Positions 23,700 to 34,536 of a stretch of 64,000 nt of DNA are shown one piece after another. This DNA comes from Neoconidiobolus thromboides FSU 785 (taxonomy: Eukaryota; Entomophthoromycota; Entomophthoromycetes; Entomophthorales; Neoconidiobolaceae). The stretch is from assembly GCA_025603075.1 (NCBI GenBank), contig MU626323.1, forward strand, positions 1 to 64,000. Reading direction: 5' to 3'. The first letter of the stretch is position 1. Each line of letters opens with the position of its first letter. The translations under genes and the position numbers were made by a program. The notes below the pieces were generated by a model. It made no database searches, was not told the origin of the DNA, and saw nothing but the letters and a program-made list of their open reading frames with translations.

Positions 23700-24170
23700 A
23701 TGTTTACTGGAAATTCTAATCAATCTTTACCACCACAACCTGCTCCTTTAACTACTCCAATCCCTGAATCTAGTTTATCAAAGCATGATGGATCTAATGA
23801 AGGTTTACCTATCTACGTAGTCATTAAAGGCGACGTATTTGATGTATCTGGTAACCCATCCTCTTATGGACCTGGTGGAGGTTATCATATATTCGCTGGA
23901 AAAGACGCTTCTTATGTAAGTTATCATCAATAACAGAATAAGGGTTATTTAAGTTTATATAATATTTATTAGGCTTTAGCCACCAGTTCATTAAATCCAG
24001 AAGATTGTCATTCAGATATAAGTAACATTGATGAAGAAGCAGTAAGTTCAATAATATATTTCTTAATTTTAAATATTAATTTTATTTCTCTGTAGACTAA
24101 TACATTAAATAACTGGCACTCCTTTTTCTCAAAAAGATATCCAATTGTTGGTAAAGTTGTTAAAGGATAA
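23700..24170 (+). CDS. Cytochrome b5-like heme-binding (MAPR/Dap1-type) protein, apparent frameshift
   Basis: Three exons: 23700-23915, 23973-24043 and 24096-24170. The product resembles membrane-associated progesterone receptor/Dap1 proteins, which bind heme and support cytochrome P450 function. It shows YVVIKGDVFDVSG, YGPGGGYHIFAGKDAS and a WHSFFSKRYPIVGKVV end. No N-terminal membrane helix is seen; a Pro-rich leader precedes the domain. Exon 2 reads ALATSSLNPE in one frame and DCHSDISNIDEEA in another. The switch occurs at CCAGAGAAG (23997-24005), which looks like a duplicated AG. Both halves align well with the family, so a 2-nt insertion, assembly error or unusual splice is likely. Confidence 0.7.
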
Positions 24171-24694
24171 AGTAAAATAAAGTATTATTAAAATCTGTTT
24201 AAAATGAAGTATTTTTTTAAAGTGTCGATATTTATTTTTTTAGTGTTTTTGTATTTTTTAAAGTTATAAACTACCAATAATTTTTACACCTTTTTATAGT
24301 CTATTAGCTTAAACCTACTATCAGTTTCGAAATAAAGTTTAAGCTATTTGGAATCATAACACTTAAGTCTTTTACCATTCTCATACTATCATTATTTATT
24401 GCTATTATAATATTATTATTTAAACCATAGTAAAAACAAAAAAGCATGATCAATTATAAAATCAACCAATGAAAGCAAAGAAGAGATCAATTTTCTAAAG
24501 CAAAGTGCAAAAAATAGTTTAAAGGGGCGAGAATTTTGAAGCAAAACTAGGTTCCTTTTTATATATTTTATTAAGTAATTTTTTGACTATTTGATTTTTT
24601 TAAGAGAGATATTTTGATAAAATGTTTAAAATTAAATGTGAATTAAACCAATATTAAAATTTTAACCTAAAGGTGATTAAATAAACTAGGCAGT
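24171..24694. other. Intergenic spacer
   Basis: No gene seen. It carries the 5' flank of the ARS2-like gene. Confidence 0.55.
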
Positions 24695-27297
24695 ATGGAT
24701 AACTCGGTCGATAGTGATGGAATTAGAGGGGAGCAAGGACGTGGGAGAAATAATGAAGTTGGGAAACAAGAATGGAATAATAAAGCTAAAAGTAGATCTC
24801 ATAGTCCTGTTCGTAGGGAGTATAACACCAGTAATGTTGGTAATGTACAAGATGACAGTATGTAACAATAATATTGATTTATATTGAATATAGATTCTGC
24901 CACTAGAAGACAACGTTCGCCTTCTCCAAATGACGAATCAAGCTCAAAAAACAAATATCCAAAAGAAAACTACTATTCAAGAGGAAGATACTCAGGACAC
25001 GAAGAAAGAGGAGACAGATACAAGGATAATTCACACGGAAGATCCCGAAGATATAATGAAAACAATTACGATAGAAGTGAAAGAAACTTACCTAGAGATA
25101 GAAGGTTGTAGGATAATTTGAAAATTAACATATAATGTATTAATATTAATTTATAGACCAGCACCTGATCAGTTTGTCAGTAATTATGATTTTGATCATC
25201 CAACTAATAATAAAGTAAATGAACCAGGTATCCCCTTACCTGAAGAATTTGACAATGAGTAAAACTACTAATCAAACGATAAAATACAATAATAATATTT
25301 TACAATAGGATTCCGGAATTAGTTGACCCACTAAATATTCCAGATTTAGTTTCGATTGATTACTATGCAGATTATTTAAGATTTAATGAACCTAATCAGA
25401 GGCATTCAGATTATAATATTAAAAAACGTTATGAAGAATATAAAGACCAATATAGTGTATTACAATATAAGTACTTTTTTGAAGAGCATAAAAATGAACC
25501 TTGGTTTCAAGAAAAATACCATCCGGATTATTTGAAAGAATATAAACAAAAATTAAAATTAGAAAGGATGAAAGCGTACGAGAAATTTACTACTGATTTG
25601 AAAGAAGGCGTTTATGATGATATTTGTTTTGATGTACCTAAAGCAGGTAAATCTGTTTATTTTTAGCTTTATTTTTATTGACCTTTTTATAGCATTACCT
25701 GATATCAGTTTAGAATTAAGTGTTAAAAAAGAAGTGAAGGAAGAAGAGGAAGGACCAAAGCTAGAAAAAAAAGAAGACGGAGAAGAGGAAACGAAGAAAG
25801 AAGAGGTAGTAGGTGAAATTAGAGAAGAAAATAATGATGATAAAATAGATATTGAGGATTTACCAGCTTTATTTATAAAAAGTATACCACCATCAATTTC
25901 TAAGGCCCAAATTTTAGAAGTAATAACAATACTATACCAGATTCGTTATATATTAATCTATCAAATAGGTTTGTAAAAAAGCAGATGGATTTCGTTATTT
26001 AATGCTTGGAGAGCCTAATATGCTTAAAAGATTTCATCGAATCGGATGGGTGTTCTTTGAAATGGGTACAGATCTTGATAAAGCATTGGAAGCAGTTGAC
26101 AAAACTAATGTAATAGCAATGACAATATAGTAGAGTATATGATTAATTATATTATTTTTAGGTGGATGAATTTACTTTATATTTTGGAAAACATTTGCAA
26201 AAAAGTAGTTTACGCACTGCAAATGAAATATCCAATACAGCAAGACGTATCAGTATTGATTCGTTACAAGTACAAAAATTAGTTAAATATTATGAGACAA
26301 TGTTTGATAATGAAATGCCATGCAATAAATTAATCCAAGAACGACTTGAAACTATATTCCGTAAGAAGAGAGTTGAGAACTTTGCACTACCAAATGATGA
26401 TTTATATGAAGTAAGTAAATTTAAATAATAATTAGCTAATGATTAATAATTTTATAGACTAAACAAACACTTGATCTATATTTAGCTTGCCTTAGAAATA
26501 TATTTTGTTTTTGTTACTATTGCTGTGTGGATTCAGAGAATCCTATGGAACTTCAAAGAAAATGTAAAAATCATTTAAGATCCTTACCAAGAGTAGTGTC
26601 AACTCGCAGTGGTAATTAATTAGTTAAAACATATTGATAAAGTAATAATGATGTTAATTTAGGTGATATTTGGGTTGAACAATTAGATACTAAAATTGAG
26701 AGGAAATTAATTAATGAAGACGATTATAGTGAAATTGAAAAGATTGGAGGAATTAATGTTAAAAAAATAACGGAAGAAATAATTGATAGTAAGGGATATG
26801 TTGAAGAACTTACTGAAAGTAAACATAAATGTAAGATATGCAATAAACTATTCAAAGGGAGAGAATATGTCAAAAAGCATATCTTAAGTAAGCATATGGA
26901 TGCCTTAAATACTGAAGTGAGTTTGATGAATTATAGTTATTATAACAATTACATTAGAGATCCAAATCGTATTGTTCCATTATCATTGTCACAACCTATC
27001 AATCTATCTAACAATCAATTTATTGGGAATAATAATACCAAAAACAACAATAATAGTCATCACCAAGGTGTTTATCCATTAATCCAAAATAATACATTAC
27101 TTAATAATAAAAATAATGCTACTTTGAATTATCCAGGTGTTTACCCGATTTCAGCTTCCACCACAACTAACATACCAATCCCAAATATGGTTATTACATC
27201 CAATAATACCAATTTAAATAATAATAATACTGCTAAAGATCCACGCCAGATTACCTCTTATGTTGATTTAGATGCTCCAGATGATTTTGCTTTTTGA
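24695..27297 (+). CDS. ARS2: SERRATE/ARS2-type zinc-finger protein
   Basis: About nine exons (exon 1 24695-24857, exon 2 from 24894). The N-terminus is rich in Arg, Ser and Asp with RRxRSPSP motifs. The DUF3546-like segment (LRFNEPNQRHSDYNIKKRYE, HPDYLKEY) follows, then an acidic Glu/Lys run at 25720-25860. An RRM-like part begins PALFIKSIPPSISKAQI. The central ARS2 helical segment includes FCFCYYCCVDS. The C2H2 finger is CKICNKLF...VKKHILSKH, the ARS2 hallmark. The C-terminal ~130 residues are Asn-rich. ARS2 bridges the nuclear cap-binding complex to RNA processing and decay machinery. The Asn-rich tail from 26930 replaces the usual Gly/Pro-rich end. Domain order makes the call firm, though exact splice sites are partly inferred. 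Confidence 0.87.
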
Positions 27298-27427
27298 TTA
27301 TAAAAAATAAATAAATACTATGCTTGCTAAACTATTTCTGTTTTCATTTTATTATAGTTGTTATATAAATTTGAAGAAAGGATGACATAAAGGTATGATA
27401 AATAAACAGCTTTTACTATTATCACAT

Positions 27428-28149
27428 TTAATTCAACTGCTTAATTTGTTTAATTTTGCTCAAAATAATTTCACAATTTTTGACTATCTGTTGTTGATTT
27501 GACAATTCGAAACCTACTTTAACATCTTTTTTAAGCTGCTGTATTAACTACAAAATGAAAAATTAACACGAGTTATTTAGAAACCCTATAGTAAAAAAAC
27601 TACCTCATTACAATTGCCAACGTGTTGAAATATAGTATCAACTGAATCACCTAAAACCTGATTAATTTTTTAAATAAAGAGAGAGTTAATTCTACCATCA
27701 ACATCTTCCTCCTCTTTAGTGACCTTTACCTTATCTAAATGGGGTAAAAAGCACTTTTCAAAAAATTGAATAAACCGTCCGATTTTATCTTTAAATTGAT
27801 CATAATTCATCTCAGCTAACCAGGAGTTTTGTTTTAAAGGTGTGGTTAATATATTATCATCGGCTGTATTTGTACCTAGTTTCTAATTTATTTAAATTAG
27901 TTTTGTTTTTGAGTTTCAATACATTATGATTACTCTTAAATTATTTAGCTCAAGGTCTAGTTCTTTTACTTTAGTTTGCAAAGCTTGTTTTTTCTGGAAT
28001 AAAGAGGATTCGTCTATATTGTTATCATTTACGCTATTATTGCTATACTCAAATAGCTGAATTTGGTCACTAAAAATTAATTTTAACTTCTCATCATCCT
28101 CGATTATGTTATTTAATAGCTGAGCTATATTAGTGTATTCAGGTTCCAT
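27428..28149 (-). CDS. Unidentified coiled-coil protein (CENP-K-like possible)
   Basis: Four exons are suggested, with a 45-nt second intron that removes an apparent in-frame stop near 27670. They give about 188 residues starting MEPEYTNIAQLL. Residues 1-45 are acidic. A coiled coil with heptads (FQKKQALQTKVKELDLELNN) spans about 50-72. A helical segment (YDQFKDKIGRFIQFFEKCF) follows, then a second Lys/Gln-rich coil (KNCEIILSKIKQIKQL). I do not recognise the family with confidence. The size, coil and FIQFFEKCFLP piece recall the kinetochore protein CENP-K/Sim4, but this is a weak resemblance. It is convergent with ARS2. Confidence 0.5.
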
Positions 28150-29148
28150 TTGGTTTGTTAGAGTGTTATTATAAAGAGTTATATTTTATTATTATTAGTC
28201 TATAATGAGAATAGTAGGTTTTATTTTGTTTTTCTAAAAATTAAGGGAGTGAATAATTTGCTAATCATGAATTTTGCATTTAATTTTGCTGCAATTTTCA
28301 TAAATTATCAATTCCAGCAACTCTATTAATTAAAATAATAATAACAGTAATATTACAAATCAACTGCTTTATTATCATAGCTTTTAGTATTGTTATTTTT
28401 AAGATTTCTAAAAAGTCAGAAACTCGCAAATGCTTTATTTGTATCTAATAAGTTTTTAACATCCTTAATAAAGATGAATTAAATATTAATGGAATTTTAT
28501 GGTGCTCTACAAAAAAATGAACTTCTACACTATTCTCCATGATTTTCATATTTAAATCAATTACTCTTTTGTGCGCAAATTGTCTTGTTTTGCTTATAAA
28601 TGTTTATACCCGAAAACAAATATAGATTTATGCTAGTTAAATGTCTATCATATGGCCTAATTCGTTTATTATCTGTAATTATCTTTTATCGTACAAATAA
28701 TATAAAAGTTAATATGAAGATTATTTCTTCACACAATCAGGCCCCTTTTGCTTGTTCGGAAGAAAAAACTACCACCATCTTTAAATTATTTGTGTTAGAT
28801 GTATGCTTTTCACCTAATTTGTTTCATAGCATTTTAAATATTCCTGTAATGCTGGTTATCTGATACAAAAAATACTAGTTTTGTACTGTAAAGGATATTA
28901 GTTAGATTTTTGTATATAATAATTTCAAAAAATATTTTCAAAGTTATATTGTATAAACTTTGGGTTTATTTTTATCTGATTTATTATTATATTAAAGTAA
29001 ATTTTATGCAAAGTAGAGTTATTTCTCTACTCAAAAAAAGGAAGAAGATACAATCATAAAAGGATTAAACAAAGGAACGAACTATATAGAAAAAAAGAGA
29101 TGACAATTAATTAATCTAAAAGCGAATCATTATTAATGATAACTTAGA
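28150..29148. other. Spacer with one doubtful 87-codon ORF
   Basis: The plus-strand frame 28600-28863 is open for 87 codons with a hydrophobic middle (LSYGLIRLLSVIIFY). It has no family resemblance, and I see no splice continuation. I regard it as probably chance. Otherwise nothing was recognised. Confidence 0.45.
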
Positions 29149-30717
29149 TCAGAAATGATTAAATTGGTATTGCAAATTTGAATCAAAATGCAAATTTGGG
29201 TCAATCGAGTTATACTCATCCGTTGGTGAATTTTTTGCAGTAGGTAAAGCAGAATGGAAAGCGGTTGGTACTGGAGTAATCACACCAGTAGTATAATAAG
29301 CATCATATTGTTCTTGGGAATTATAATATGAATAAAAGGGAGCTTGGTTGACAGTGCCATCATAATTCATATTAACAGGTGCCAGTGCTACTGAATTCGA
29401 TGGATAATCAGCAGCACTATCTTGAGTTACTTTCATGCTATTGTGATGGTTGATAAAACTAATTTTCCTTTCTTTTGATTTTGATTTGCTTATAACATGT
29501 TTAGCAGTGGCTCTTTTATATGGATAAAAACCTCCGGCGTCAAGGTAATGGCCTGGAGAGCGGCCACGAACAACGATACTATTGCTATGCCTTGTGGTAA
29601 TAGGTACTAAGGTACCATCTTCCAATTCAGCCCATAATTCTAAGTTGAGATTAAAATAATGATGTTGATTTTTACGACGACCATTATTTGCTGTTGCTTT
29701 TTTAAATTGTAAACGATCAAATAATACGCTCTTTTGTAATAGAGTTGAGCCATAACTTACACATGGAGTAATTGATTTAAACTTTGGTGTTTCCCTTGGT
29801 CCTTTATCACGCTTAGTGGTATGTTGCACTAAATCGATGCCTTGCTTATCACTTTCACAAGTAGCGGTTAAACCAATGAAAAAAGCTTTGATGGGAGTAG
29901 GGCTAATATTGTTATTTTTAATCACTAAATTATTGAAATTGTTGTTAGATAAATCGACCTCATTATTATCTTGGTCAAACATATGTAAATTACACGTCAA
30001 CTGAAAATAATTTCTACGATAACAGGTCACCTTGTTTTCAGCCATAAAAAAACCTCGATCGATTTTTACACTTAGCTTTGGGATGAGCGTTCTTTCTCTA
30101 ACACCCGGTATACCGCTAGGATTGTTCTCGATATAAGACAACTTGCTCAAGTCTTTGTATTTTAAAAAAAAAAGATCTTCAGTTACTACATCAGCGCTAT
30201 TGGTACCAGATAAATCATCTTCACCTTCATTATTAGCCATAGCAGTTGGAGTAGTATTGATAGGATTAGAGCTAGGATTAGAGCTATTAACATTATTGTT
30301 ATTTATGTTATTGAGTGCTGAATGATATTGCTGTTGATAATGGTAGTGTTGATGTTGATTAGTATTAGTATTATTAAATGACAATGGGGGCAGCGATAAA
30401 TTTTTAATATTTCCACCCAAATGATTAGGATTAATGCTTGGTGAGTCTGTATAGCTATATAAAGAAGAATTACTAGCATTATGTGTGTAGTTAATGGCGG
30501 TATTGTTGTGCTGGGAAGGATGATATAAATAGTTGGAATTAGCTTGTCTATTCATTGAATCATAGTAAACGGGTGGCAATTGATAGTTAGATGAAGTCAT
30601 AGCATTGTAATTACTGGTGTCAACTACTAAAGACGATGGGTTGTTTATTAGTGTCATATCCATATTATTACTATTATGTATAGTGGCAGTGGTATATTGG
30701 GATACTTTATTACTCAT
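29149..30717 (-). CDS. NDT80/PhoG-type transcription factor
   Basis: An intronless 522-residue protein. Residues 1-165 and 400-522 are Asn/Ser/Tyr/Gln-rich and likely disordered activation regions. The central part (about 195-400) is the NDT80_PhoG Ig-fold DNA-binding domain (PF05224). It is recognised from VKIDRGFFMAENKVTCYRRN, YFQLTCNLHMF, IKAFFIGLTATCESD and VVRGRSPGHYLDAGGFYPYK. Basic residues in VTCYRRNYF and RGRSPGHY match DNA-contact loops of Ndt80. Fungal members regulate meiosis, nutrient response, filamentation or drug resistance; which applies here cannot be told. The isolated promoter upstream (over 2 kb without genes) is consistent with complex regulation. Confidence 0.9.
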   Translation of the reverse strand: MSNKVSQYTTATIHNSNNMDMTLINNPSSLVVDTSNYNAMTSSNYQLPPVYYDSMNRQANSNYLYHPSQHNNTAINYTHNASNSSLYSYTDSPSINPNHLGGNIKNLSLPPLSFNNTNTNQHQHYHYQQQYHSALNNINNNNVNSSNPSSNPINTTPTAMANNEGEDDLSGTNSADVVTEDLFFLKYKDLSKLSYIENNPSGIPGVRERTLIPKLSVKIDRGFFMAENKVTCYRRNYFQLTCNLHMFDQDNNEVDLSNNNFNNLVIKNNNISPTPIKAFFIGLTATCESDKQGIDLVQHTTKRDKGPRETPKFKSITPCVSYGSTLLQKSVLFDRLQFKKATANNGRRKNQHHYFNLNLELWAELEDGTLVPITTRHSNSIVVRGRSPGHYLDAGGFYPYKRATAKHVISKSKSKERKISFINHHNSMKVTQDSAADYPSNSVALAPVNMNYDGTVNQAPFYSYYNSQEQYDAYYTTGVITPVPTAFHSALPTAKNSPTDEYNSIDPNLHFDSNLQYQFNHF

Positions 30718-32994
30718 TTAAAAGTAAGAAAAAGTAAAAAAGAAAGTTGCAACTAAAAAATGTGGATTTGTTTTTTTATTTATACCAAAGCAGGTGGGAT
30801 GATAGTAATAATAAATTATTATTCACTTATTACTGATATTTTAAATTACTAAATAAATGAATGATTAGACTCTTATTAAAATAGTTTTTGACTTGGTTTT
30901 AATTTTACTGGGTATTGGATTCCCACACCTTTATATAATTTGATTTGAATTTTAAAAATTGGCCAATCACTTTCGGTTATTTTTAGTCTTCTAATTATTG
31001 CTCTGTTCTTAGGTGAGTGAAATTATCATTAAATTATTCTATCTAATATCCAAATCTAAGGTTATCTTCAAATTCATTGTTTACCAAATAATTGTACTCT
31101 TAAAAACTTACATCGTATACTATTATAATATTAATTGTATGTGAGGAATACTTGTAACAGTCAGTCAAAAAATGAACTTCAAATAAAAGAAAGTAGCAGG
31201 AACATTATGTTTAGTTATCATTGATTCTTAAATTATTCATTTAAAATAATAAACTATTGCTTATTAGGAAATCATTTATTTAGAAATTCCACCGCTAATT
31301 CCAGCAACTTCAAAACAACCACCATTTTTTTGCTTTATAATTTCTCGGTTCTATATAGTTTATTCTTGATCTAGCTTTGAAAATTTCAGGTTGACCACCA
31401 TCCTTTATTTTTGGTCAGCTGATAATCTATGCTAATTTAAAGATTTTTTAAAAATAATGAAATAGTACTAAATTAAACATAAATTAGCTTATATTTTATG
31501 AAACTAAATAAATTTGTTTAATTTAATAAATTAAATATTATTAATGATAAATTTTCAAGTCTAACCTATAGTATGATTTCAAGTAAAGCCAATCATGAAC
31601 TATTATTTCTATCCCCATCAACCCAAATTGTTAATAATACCGAAAGGATTGTGCCTTTTTATATTTTAAAAAGTATATTTTTATTATTACATTTATTTAT
31701 AGCTATAAAGAATAACAAATTATCGGATTAAATGAATATAAAATACTATATTATACAGTTTTAATTTCAGTAAAGTTGCTTTAATACTTGAAAAAAACTA
31801 AACTAATGTTTTTTTTAAAGTGCCGGTAGCACTAGTAGTAAAATATTTTAGTTAATTTAGTACTTCTTTATGAGGTTATAATTAATTTTTTAACTTTTAT
31901 TAGATTGTAACATTTTTTTCGGTAGTAATTTAATTTTCATGCTTCCTCTCTACCTCTTCTTTTTCATTCTTATATCAAAAACCCAGTTTATTCTTTTGTT
32001 GAATAAAGTAACGGTTCCAAATGATTAAACTATTTTTAGTTTACTAGCAGACAAAACTCAATTCAAGATGTATAAACTCGGCTTAATTTATTTAATAATG
32101 TTTATTGCAATTTATTTTAATTTCTAAATTAGATCCTTCATTAAAGTTTGTACTATTATTAACTCTTTGCTTTGTTTTGGTATATTCTAGGTTATCCATT
32201 ATTGCTTGTGTACTTTTTGTAAAAAAATCAAAAAACTTTACGAATTCACATTTTATTGTACTTACTAGATCTGGACTATCAACATTATGATTTTTATTTT
32301 TGTTCAATAAATATAATGTTTTATATTTTAACTACATTTATTTTGTGTATAACTTAAATAGCTCTAGTATGAAAGTTAAATTTTCAATAGAATTGCTACT
32401 AACACAGGTTTGATTTAGTCAAAATAAGCTTAAAATTGTGTGAAATATTTACTATAACATTAAAGTATACGATATATAGATACACAGTAGTTTTTTATAG
32501 CAATATTGGTAGATTTGTGTATAATCATGCAAAGAAATAGCTGTGGATTACACAGAAACTAGACTGCTGTTGTAGATTTGAATAGTGGTTGTTTTGCAAA
32601 GCTTGCGTGTGTCTAAGCTTTATAGAAGTTTTTGTGCATAAATTTAGTTTAATGAGTTGACGCAAAGTCACAATAATTAATTAAAATTATTTAGTATATA
32701 AAACAGCCATTATCATTAATAAAATTCATGTAGCAATTTTAAATAATGAAAAATATACAGCTATCCTATTATTACTTTGAGGTTTATTTCACTAATATTC
32801 AATATACCAATAAATAAGCATAGCAATAGCTTCATTCAATTAAGCAAACTGGAAAATAAGTAAATCAAATATCTAAAGAGCTATTCGGTAGCCCATAATG
32901 ATGAATATGTTAATATTATCATTAATACTTCATTTTATTATCTTCTTTATATATTTAAATTAATTAAAGTCATACCAACTGTGTTTAGCTTTAC
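30718..32994. other. Large gene-free interval
   Basis: 2.3 kb with only short random ORFs (for example antiparallel 61- and 71-codon frames at 32.1-32.3 kb that overlap each other). No MITE was found, which is unusual for a spacer of this length here. It may serve as an upstream regulatory region of the NDT80-like gene. Confidence 0.5.
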
Positions 32995-33869
32995 TTAATC
33001 CTCGTGATTTAAACTATCCCATTCTAAATTACTTACAACTCTGTTTCTTACTACATTAAAAATAAATTAATTTATTTATAAATGAATAAAAACAATACCT
33101 ATTTTATCTTCAATTTTATCAAGTTCTTTTGCTACAAATATAAATATCAAAATTCAAATAAACTTTGACTTAATTATACCTAATTTGATTAAGCCCTTCC
33201 AATTCTGAGAATATAACACTTCAATGATACGTTCAACGCCTTCGTCTTGACCTATATATCATATATAAAAGTAAATCAATTGAAGTAAAAACAAAATACC
33301 TCTAGAACTTTGGGTTAAATCAATAAACTCAAATAGGTTTTGATTACACCAATAAATTAATTTATTCAATTCCATTTCATCGCAATCTTTATTATCATTT
33401 AATAAAATACAAAATCTCAATTTGACATCATCCCTTGGTAAAACTGCTAATATTTTTTCCAAATCATTTTTAGTCATTTCCTAAAAATCAATATCGTTAA
33501 CTCTATTTCATTGTAAATCAAAAACTTACTTCTTCTCCAGGTCTAAACGTATAAAAAAGGCCCACAAAAGTATTACTGTAAAGTTTAAAAAATCGATAGT
33601 CTTTATTTACAAAATCATCATCTTTGATCGTATTCAAATAAAATTTCAATTTTATTTTAATTGAGTCTATGTTTAACTCAAACGGAACTACAGATTCTGG
33701 CTCATAATAGCCCTCTTTATGCCCTAACTCAGATGCTAAATCTTGGTGAAATGGTTTATGTTTTAGTTTGGATATCTTTATTATTATTATTTAATTGATT
33801 ACGTTCTATAAATCCCCATTTTCTTAATTGCTCTCTTCCTAATACTAAAATTTTGTTTCTTATTATCAT
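32995..33869 (-). CDS. IRC6 / alpha-gamma-adaptin-binding protein p34-like
   Basis: Five to six short exons read MIIRNKIL, then (after a 68-nt intron) ISKLKHKPFHQDL, VPFELNIDSIKIKLKFYLN, NTFVGLFYTFRPGEE, EKILAVLPRDDVKLRFCILL, KLIYWCNQNLFEFIDL, GVERIIEVLYSQNWKGL, and a C-terminal helix ending SNLEWDSLNHED. The layout resembles yeast Irc6 and animal AAGAB (p34), Rab-like chaperones for clathrin adaptor assembly. The shared points are NKIL at the start, an ILLN-type strand with acidic loop, a W-containing helix before a FEFIDL strand, and GVERI...W. No P-loop is visible, as in Irc6. Similarity is by pattern, so the family call is moderate. Confidence 0.6.
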
Positions 33870-34403
33870 TTTGAATTAAAAAACAACCTATGATTTTTAA
33901 TTGCTGCAAATTATATTATTTTTTCGAAAAAGAATGAGGATTGAACAAAAAGGATTATATTAAAGTCATTATGAAAAATTAACTAAATTTTTAAATGCAT
34001 TATATTATATTTGATATTTTAGCTTATGTAATAAAGTTACTATAGATTCTATTAAGAGCTATTTTAATTGCTCAACTTTATTTAATCTTGGTATTCCTTT
34101 TTTACTCCGAAACATTTCCCTCTATGCTTTTAATTATTGCTGAATGGTTTTTTGACAATTTGACACGTATTACAGCTGTTGCAACTCTATTGTGATATAA
34201 TTCGTAATGATTTTTAGAGCCCAATTATTTTCTTATTTGATTTTTCCAAGGCTGATCTTTATATTCTAACCTGATTTTGATAAATTATATTCTGTAATGA
34301 ATGGTTAAGTATGTCGAAATAGAATTGGAGCAGCTCTATATACAGGTTTTTATTTTTTATATTACTAATCATAATTTAAATTTGACTATTTAAAAAAATA
34401 GAA
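33870..34403. other. AT-rich spacer upstream of QO2
   Basis: Divergent intergenic region. Apart from the conserved block next to QO2, nothing was recognised. Confidence 0.5.
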
Positions 34404-34536
34404 TAATGATCTAAATGATATAAAAAAGATAATCAGTTTTACATAATGACGTTTCACATTATAAATATAAACAATTTTAAAAAGTATTTAACTAAATTAA
34501 TTTGACATGTTGAAAGTTTTAAGAATAATTAAAAAA
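34404..34536 (+). promoter_or_regulatory. QO2 upstream region conserved with QO1
   Basis: Colinear with the region before QO1: AATGAT..AAATGATATA, AAAGATAATCAGTTTT, TTATAAATATA at about 34459 (TATA-like, ~75 bp before the ATG), AAAAAGTATTTAA, and TTGACATGTTGAAAG. The better conserved pieces may be transcription factor sites, including a GATA core. Confidence 0.5.

Noticed and set aside
27660-27700. In-frame stop in the coiled-coil gene, suggesting a pseudogene
   Set aside because: A 45-nt GT-AG intron (GTAGAATT to GGTTTTAG) removes it and keeps the frame.
28600-28863. 87-codon plus-strand ORF with a hydrophobic centre
   Set aside because: No family resemblance, no splice continuation and no upstream support; likely chance.
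32092-32307. Overlapping antiparallel ORFs of 71 and 61 codons
   Set aside because: Low-complexity, isolated in a long spacer, no motif; chance frames.
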